From Nitrosotalea sp. (GTDB taxonomy: Archaea > Thermoproteota > Nitrososphaeria > Nitrososphaerales > Nitrosopumilaceae): a DNA stretch of 9,855 nucleotides. This document shows, in pieces, positions 6,134-9,855 of the stretch (the stretch's first letter is position 1; each line of letters starts with the position of its first letter). Where the stretch lies: the NCBI GenBank assembly GCA_031296345.1, contig JARLFW010000021.1, positions 1-9,855 of the forward strand. Direction: 5' to 3'. A program made the translations under genes and the position numbers. The notes beneath the pieces are model-generated. The model made no database searches, had not been told where the DNA came from, and worked only from the letters and a program-made list of their open reading frames with translations.

Positions 6134-6655
6134 ATGCAATTTCACTCAATGGAAGATCTTCAATCGCACCTTGAAAATCAATTAAAGATTCTAAAGAAAA
6201 AATCTGAAGAATATTCTGAGGCAATAGGAGAGAAGATTCGGTTCGAAAATACAACAAATGATTCTGCCGAAATTGCAGAACTAAAAGAAAAACTTGAAGG
6301 TTCTACAGATCCAAAAAAGAAAAAATTAGTAAAGAAAAAAGATCAAGGAGCTAACTGGCACGATTTGGGCCCGATTTCATTTTATGATGGGATAGGAACA
6401 AAGGGCGAGCTTGAGATTTATTTCAAGGCGTTGGAAAAAGCAAAATCAAATATAGAAAAAATAGAGAAGATCAAAGATGCCATAGATAACCTGATTTCCA
6501 AGGGCGTCAAGAGGGAACTTGGATGTATTGCATTGCTAAATCATGACATGTCGCTTCAGGTCTGCTTTGTAAAGACTGGAAAACCAAAGACCAAATTCTC
6601 ATACAAGTCAATCTTTACCATACCAAGTGAGATTATTCATGAAATTAAAATTTGA
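6134..6655 (+). CDS. Unrecognised protein with coiled-coil N-terminal half, second gene of operon
   Basis: I choose the ATG at 6134 (173 residues) because GAGGAG at 6125-6130 lies just before it; a TTG at 6119 would add five residues. The N-terminal half is charged and heptad-like (LQSHLENQLKILKKKSEEY), consistent with a coiled coil. A very basic linker follows (DPKKKKLVKKKDQG, near residues 58-72), then a more ordered region starting ANWHDLGPISFYDGIG. A second helical stretch (ALEKAKSNIEKIEKIKDAID) precedes a C-terminal beta-like segment, ELGCIALLNHDMSLQVCFVK, ending in FTIPSEIIHEIKI. I recognise no family. The lysine-rich linker could contact nucleic acid or an acidic partner such as the protein encoded just upstream; this is speculation from charge. 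No signal peptide or membrane helix is present. Confidence 0.7.
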   Translation: MQFHSMEDLQSHLENQLKILKKKSEEYSEAIGEKIRFENTTNDSAEIAELKEKLEGSTDPKKKKLVKKKDQGANWHDLGPISFYDGIGTKGELEIYFKALEKAKSNIEKIEKIKDAIDNLISKGVKRELGCIALLNHDMSLQVCFVKTGKPKTKFSYKSIFTIPSEIIHEIKI

Positions 6656-6783
6656 TACAAGTACTATAGTCAAATCACATTCAACAATGCCCAAATAATG
6701 CAAATTTCATAAAGCATGGCTTGAATCAGAGTAGATCATAAATATTAGAAGAACAGGATTCTCAAAAATCTTGGATATATGAA

Positions 6784-6806
6784 TTACAAATGTGACGCAG
6801 TGTGAC
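6784..6806. promoter_or_regulatory. TGTGAC direct repeat upstream of the TrmB-like gene
   Basis: TGTGAC occurs at 6791-6796 and again at 6801-6806, ten bases apart (one helical turn). The first copy also forms the imperfect inverted repeat TTACAAATGTGA. The repeats end about 18 bases before a TATA-like CTTATAG at 6825-6831, a place where archaeal activators or the autoregulator could bind. The rest of the 237-base gap 6656-6892 shows nothing coding. Confidence 0.3.
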
Positions 6807-6892
6807 ATAATTAGGCACATACGACTTATAGTAATCAAAAATGAGATACAGTTATTGAAATCAAAAACTTCTCGATTTGAGGGGAGAAGGTA

Positions 6893-7765
6893 ATGGATCC
6901 ACGTTTAGAAATGAAAAATGACGAACTTCCATTATCAATCTTTGATGCAGATTCTAGTTCTGCAGTATACGAACAAAAGGTAACATGCGACAAACTAAAA
7001 AATGAACTTGCCAAATTTGGACTCACATCAAACCAAAGTAAGGTCTACATCTATTTGGGCAAATATGGATCAAAGACTGCACCCGAAGTGTGCAAGGCAT
7101 TAAAGATGCCAAGAACTGAAACATATCACCTTCTAACCACTTTACAAAACAAAGGACTAGTATCAGCAACATTTCAGCACCCTACTAGATTCTCAGCAGA
7201 GTCATTAAACAAAGCAATATGGGTTCTTGTTAACGCAGAAAAAGAACGAGTCAGCACTTTAGAAGGTCAAGAAACTGAGATCAAGAAACTGTGGGATTCC
7301 ATTCCAGAGTTTAATTCGGTTCAAGAAACTAGAGAGGATAAATTCCAAATGCTTGAAGGAGTCAATCAAATAAATAGCAAGATAAAAGAAATGATAAAAA
7401 GTGCAAACAGTGAATTTCTCATACTAGGTTCAGAAAAAGACTTTTTGAAGTTCTACCATGCAAGTCATCTTGAAAACTTTGAAAATTCGAATATTAATTT
7501 TAAATTATTATCATCTATTTCTGAAAATGCATTATACATTTTTGATGACCTGGATAGATCAAAAATTAAGAAGATTCCATCAGGAGTGCATGATAATCTT
7601 TGTTTTATGATAAAAGATGGTAAGGAAATAATACATTTTATCAAAAATGCAAATCAGGCATCACAGCAAATGAATGCAATGTGGACAGATTCAGAAACAT
7701 TGGTTTATTCAATGAAGATGCTTTTTGATTCATTTTGGTCCATATCTAAAAACATACATCTGTAA
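6893..7765 (+). CDS. TrmB-family transcriptional regulator
   Basis: This 290-residue protein starts at the ATG at 6893, preceded by the purine-rich GAGGGGAGAAGG at 6879-6890, which favours this start. Residues about 35-104 form a winged helix-turn-helix of the TrmB type: LAKFGLTSNQSKVYIYLGKY, then TAPEVCKALKMPRTETYHLL with the recognition helix in the second half, then LQNKGLVSA as the start of the wing. A helical linker (109-135) leads to a C-terminal domain with REDKFQMLEGVNQINSKIKE, SEFLILGSEKDFLKF and IFDDLDRSKIKK, consistent with the effector-binding, phospholipase-D-like half of TrmB proteins, which in characterised members binds sugars. The effector here is unknown; Thaumarchaeota carry many TrmB-like regulators outside sugar metabolism. 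Its own promoter region contains TGTGAC repeats that could be its operator. It converges with the KaiC-like gene, stops two bases apart. Confidence 0.85.
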   Translation: MDPRLEMKNDELPLSIFDADSSSAVYEQKVTCDKLKNELAKFGLTSNQSKVYIYLGKYGSKTAPEVCKALKMPRTETYHLLTTLQNKGLVSATFQHPTRFSAESLNKAIWVLVNAEKERVSTLEGQETEIKKLWDSIPEFNSVQETREDKFQMLEGVNQINSKIKEMIKSANSEFLILGSEKDFLKFYHASHLENFENSNINFKLLSSISENALYIFDDLDRSKIKKIPSGVHDNLCFMIKDGKEIIHFIKNANQASQQMNAMWTDSETLVYSMKMLFDSFWSISKNIHL

Positions 7766-7767
7766 AT

Positions 7768-8508
7768 CTACGACATGATTCTAGGATACATTATCTGAAT
7801 TCCCATCTCGTTTAATTGTATAGGGAAGATCTGTTCACTGTGTTTTGAGCCGCGCATCTTGAGAACTTGGATGGTTCGCTCCATCGAGTATTCTTTTCGT
7901 ACATGGCTGAGTAATATTACGCCTGATGAAACATACCATTCAACAGGTGACTTTTCAGATGCGTCTACTTCTGAAATCAGTATAGACATACAGTGTTGAT
8001 CTTCTAGGGCATAAACTAGTCCTTGGAGACCCTGTCGGATATAGAAATTATTCACATATTGCATGGCAAGAACTGTTAGTGAGTCCACAACAATACGTTT
8101 TGCACCTATTCTTTTGATACTGCTAAGTACAAGTTGTGTCAAATGCATGAAAGGAAGCGGTTCTCCTTGGTAAAGAGATTCATCTAATGCAATAAAGCCC
8201 TCTTTTTTCTTGAAAGGTCTTGCATCTATAATGATCATCTGTCCTTCATCTATCAATTTTTGAATGTCCCACCCAAGTGACTTGAAGTCATTTTTTATTT
8301 CAGTTGGACTTTGCGAGAGAGTTACAAATATCCCAGGTTCATCAAAATCTTTTGCGCCAGAATATAGAAATTGCATTCCAAATGTAGTCTTTCCACTGCC
8401 AGGTGGTCCAGATAATGCGATTGTCTTTCCTTGTTCAAATCCTCCCGACAATATAGAGTCAAATCCTGGAATTCCAGTCCTAACCTTAATTACATCATCA
8501 TCCATCAT
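7768..8508 (-). CDS. Single-domain KaiC/RadA-like ATPase with altered catalytic glutamates
   Basis: I choose the ATG at 8508 (246 residues) because a TATA box lies 23 bases upstream and the family's TGIPGFDSILSGGF opening follows directly; a GTG at 8601 would add 31 unconvincing residues. Walker A is GPPGSGKT at 34-41, Walker B is KRIVVDS at 137-143, and LKMRGSKHS at 216-224 is the KaiC arginine-finger-region motif. The whole sequence aligns with one KaiC CI-type domain, including FVTLSQSPTEIKND followed by SLGWD and KLIDEG. In KaiC the two residues after FVTF are the catalytic glutamate pair; here they are S65 and Q66. The protein may bind ATP with little or altered hydrolysis, acting as a nucleotide-dependent switch. 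Archaeal single-domain KaiC-like proteins are mostly uncharacterised and are often tied to signalling or to regulation of motility, so a link to the pilin locus is possible but unproven. Confidence 0.85.
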   Translation of the reverse strand: MMDDDVIKVRTGIPGFDSILSGGFEQGKTIALSGPPGSGKTTFGMQFLYSGAKDFDEPGIFVTLSQSPTEIKNDFKSLGWDIQKLIDEGQMIIIDARPFKKKEGFIALDESLYQGEPLPFMHLTQLVLSSIKRIGAKRIVVDSLTVLAMQYVNNFYIRQGLQGLVYALEDQHCMSILISEVDASEKSPVEWYVSSGVILLSHVRKEYSMERTIQVLKMRGSKHSEQIFPIQLNEMGIQIMYPRIMS

Positions 8509-8526
8509 ATGAAAATCTTGAAAATT

Positions 8527-8536
8527 GTATTTAAAG
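8527..8536 (-). promoter_or_regulatory. TATA box of the KaiC-like gene (leaderless)
   Basis: On the minus strand this reads CTTTAAATAC, centred about 23 bases before the ATG at 8508. That spacing places transcription start at or next to the start codon, implying a leaderless mRNA and supporting this start over the GTG at 8601. Confidence 0.5.
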
Positions 8537-8613
8537 AAGAGGAAGATTTTGCAAGTAACAGAATGTAACATGTAAAAATGACTAGATATGAAAAACCACA
8601 CTATACTCGATAA

Positions 8614-8625
8614 CTATTTTTAAAA
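8614..8625 (+). promoter_or_regulatory. TATA box of purK (leaderless)
   Basis: CTATTTTTAAAA is centred about 23 bases before the ATG at 8642, so purK mRNA probably starts at the start codon without a Shine-Dalgarno. It lies back to back with the KaiC-like gene's TATA box, 78 bases away on the other strand. Confidence 0.45.
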
Positions 8626-8641
8626 CAGACTATGAAACAGC

Positions 8642-9796
8642 ATGGTGACCAAAGTATTAGGAATAATAGGCGGCGGACAGCTTGGTATGATGCTAACTGA
8701 AGCAGCAAAAAATATGCCACACTACATCTCAGATGTAATAGTCCTTGATCCAGTAGAGAGTTGTCCAGCCTCCAGAGTAGGAGCAAAACAAATTGTGGCA
8801 GATTTCAAAGACAAGAACGCCATTGTGGAATTATCCCTTGAATCAGATATCATAACTTATGAAATTGAATCTGGCAATAGCGAAGTATTAGAATCATTAC
8901 ATGGCGAAGTCTCAATCAATCCGTCTCCTACCACTCTTAGAACAATTCAGGACAAATATCTCCAAAAACAATTCTTGAGTCAAAACAACATACCTGTTGC
9001 AGAGTTCAAGTCAGTTGAATCATTAGAGGATCTCAAGAAAAAGATAATAGATTTTCAATATCCCGTACTACTAAAGGCAAGACGTGACGCATATGATGGA
9101 AGGGGAAACTTTAGAATCGAAGATCACTCACAAATAGAAACTGGATATCAGCGTTTTCTTGGGCGACAGACCATGATAGAAAAATTCGTAGATTTTAAGA
9201 TGGAAGTATCAGTAATAGCATCAAGAAACATTCATGGTGAGATTGCCACTTATCCGCTTGTGGAAAACATTCACAAAGATAACATACTTGAATTTACAAT
9301 TGCTCCTGCACGAGTCAATGATAAAATTGCTTTAGATGCGGACAAAATTGCAAAAAAAACAATGGAAGTACTACATGGTGCAGGCGTATTTGGAATTGAG
9401 ATGTTTGTAACTAAAGACGATAAAGTATTGGTAAATGAAATTGCCCCACGAGTGCACAATTCGGGGCACCACACTCTACAATCAACTGAAACATCACAAT
9501 TTGAACAACATTTGAGAGCAATACTTGGATTGCCACTTGGAAGTACTAGATTAAAACACAATACAGTCATGTGTAATATTTTAGGACCAAAAGATTTCTC
9601 TGGCAGATACAAGCCAATCACACTTGAACAAAAAGAAGGAGTATATCTGAAGATGTATCATAAAGACGAGGCCAAACCTCAGAGAAAGTTAGGCCACTTT
9701 AATGTCGTAGATGAAAAGGATACAAAAAATATCGAACTTTTGATAAAAAGGGCTCAAGAAATAAGAAACACTATCAAGTTCGTTCCTCAAAATTAA
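8642..9796 (+). CDS. purK: N5-carboxyaminoimidazole ribonucleotide synthase
   Basis: This 384-residue protein has the usual PurK length. PurK converts aminoimidazole ribonucleotide, ATP and bicarbonate to N5-carboxyaminoimidazole ribonucleotide in cytoplasmic de novo purine synthesis; PurE then rearranges the product. The ATP-grasp architecture is clear: GIIGGGQLGMM at 7-17 (N-terminal Rossmann part with the PurK signature), PVLLKARRDAYDGRGN at 141-156 (ATP-binding lysine and glycine loop), MIEKFVDFKMEVSVI at 178-192, and VNEIAPRVHNSGHHT at 264-278 (metal-binding Glu/Asn and substrate loop). Two positions differ from the pattern I know best: the loop usually reads GGYDGKG (here DAYDGRG), and GHWT reads GHHT. 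Both substitutions look tolerable. No purE is visible in the window. A T5 run at 9800-9804, just after the stop, may terminate transcription. The ATG at 8642 is supported by the TATA box upstream. Confidence 0.95.
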   Translation: MVTKVLGIIGGGQLGMMLTEAAKNMPHYISDVIVLDPVESCPASRVGAKQIVADFKDKNAIVELSLESDIITYEIESGNSEVLESLHGEVSINPSPTTLRTIQDKYLQKQFLSQNNIPVAEFKSVESLEDLKKKIIDFQYPVLLKARRDAYDGRGNFRIEDHSQIETGYQRFLGRQTMIEKFVDFKMEVSVIASRNIHGEIATYPLVENIHKDNILEFTIAPARVNDKIALDADKIAKKTMEVLHGAGVFGIEMFVTKDDKVLVNEIAPRVHNSGHHTLQSTETSQFEQHLRAILGLPLGSTRLKHNTVMCNILGPKDFSGRYKPITLEQKEGVYLKMYHKDEAKPQRKLGHFNVVDEKDTKNIELLIKRAQEIRNTIKFVPQN

Positions 9797-9855
9797 GACT
9801 TTTTAGATAAAGCGAAAATTCCGCCTGCGCCATATGCAACTGCAATCATTATTCT
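9793..9855 (-). CDS. C-terminal end of a possible convergent gene (partial)
   Basis: Reading inward from the right edge on the minus strand gives 20 open codons ending RIMIAVAYGAGGIFALSKKS and a TAA at 9795-9793. The Gly/Ala/Ile-rich stretch followed by a KK tail resembles a final membrane helix. It would overlap the purK stop by four bases, tail to tail, in keeping with the tight convergent packing at 7765/7768. With only 20 codons visible this remains tentative. Confidence 0.35.
   Translation of the reverse strand, partial: RIMIAVAYGAGGIFALSKKS

Noticed and set aside
8509..8601. N-terminal extension of the KaiC-like protein from a GTG at 8601
   Set aside because: The extra 31 residues do not resemble the family, and the TATA box at 8527-8536 falls inside them, placing transcription start at the ATG at 8508.
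9271..9621. Minus-strand open frame of 116 codons
   Set aside because: It is antisense to the conserved second half of purK and has no motif of its own.

Overview
The window is AT-rich and reads as archaeal, most likely an ammonia-oxidising Thaumarchaeote (Nitrososphaerota, Nitrosopumilales-like). The evidence is three surface proteins with archaeal class III (type IV pilin) signal peptides, a TrmB-type regulator, a single-domain KaiC/RadA-like ATPase, TATA boxes about 23-26 bases ahead of start codons (leaderless mRNAs), and tightly packed convergent genes. The taxonomic call is inference from gene content and style.

Left end (1-1439): a CbbQ/NorQ/MoxR-type AAA+ ATPase runs off the left edge on the minus strand. 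It is divergent from a small unrecognised protein that may have a SecB-like fold.

Centre left (1567-5426): three minus-strand genes form a surface-appendage locus. In transcription order they are a minimal 148-aa pilin, a 481-aa protein with the same pilin-type N-terminal module plus a fibro-slime/PA14 adhesin domain and a SpaA/Cna-B-like C-terminal stub, and a third pilin-type module followed, across an apparent -1 frameshift near 2826, by about 420 residues that end in phage tail-fibre-like modules. The N-terminal modules look like one building block onto which different receptor-binding C-termini have been attached. This is the most novel part of the window: archaeal pilus subunits or tip adhesins carrying fibro-slime and phage-tail-fibre binding domains.

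Centre right (5625-6655): two adjacent plus-strand genes for unrecognised, mainly helical soluble proteins, probably one operon. Then come a TrmB-like transcriptional regulator (6893-7765), convergent by two bases with a KaiC-like ATPase (7768-8508, minus) in which the usual catalytic glutamate pair reads Ser-Gln.

Right end: purK (8642-9796), for de novo purine synthesis, is divergent from the KaiC-like gene across a short region with a TATA box for each. The C-terminus of a possible further minus-strand gene overlaps the purK stop at the right edge. No rRNA, tRNA, CRISPR array or insertion sequence was seen, and no gene-free stretch exceeds 300 bases.
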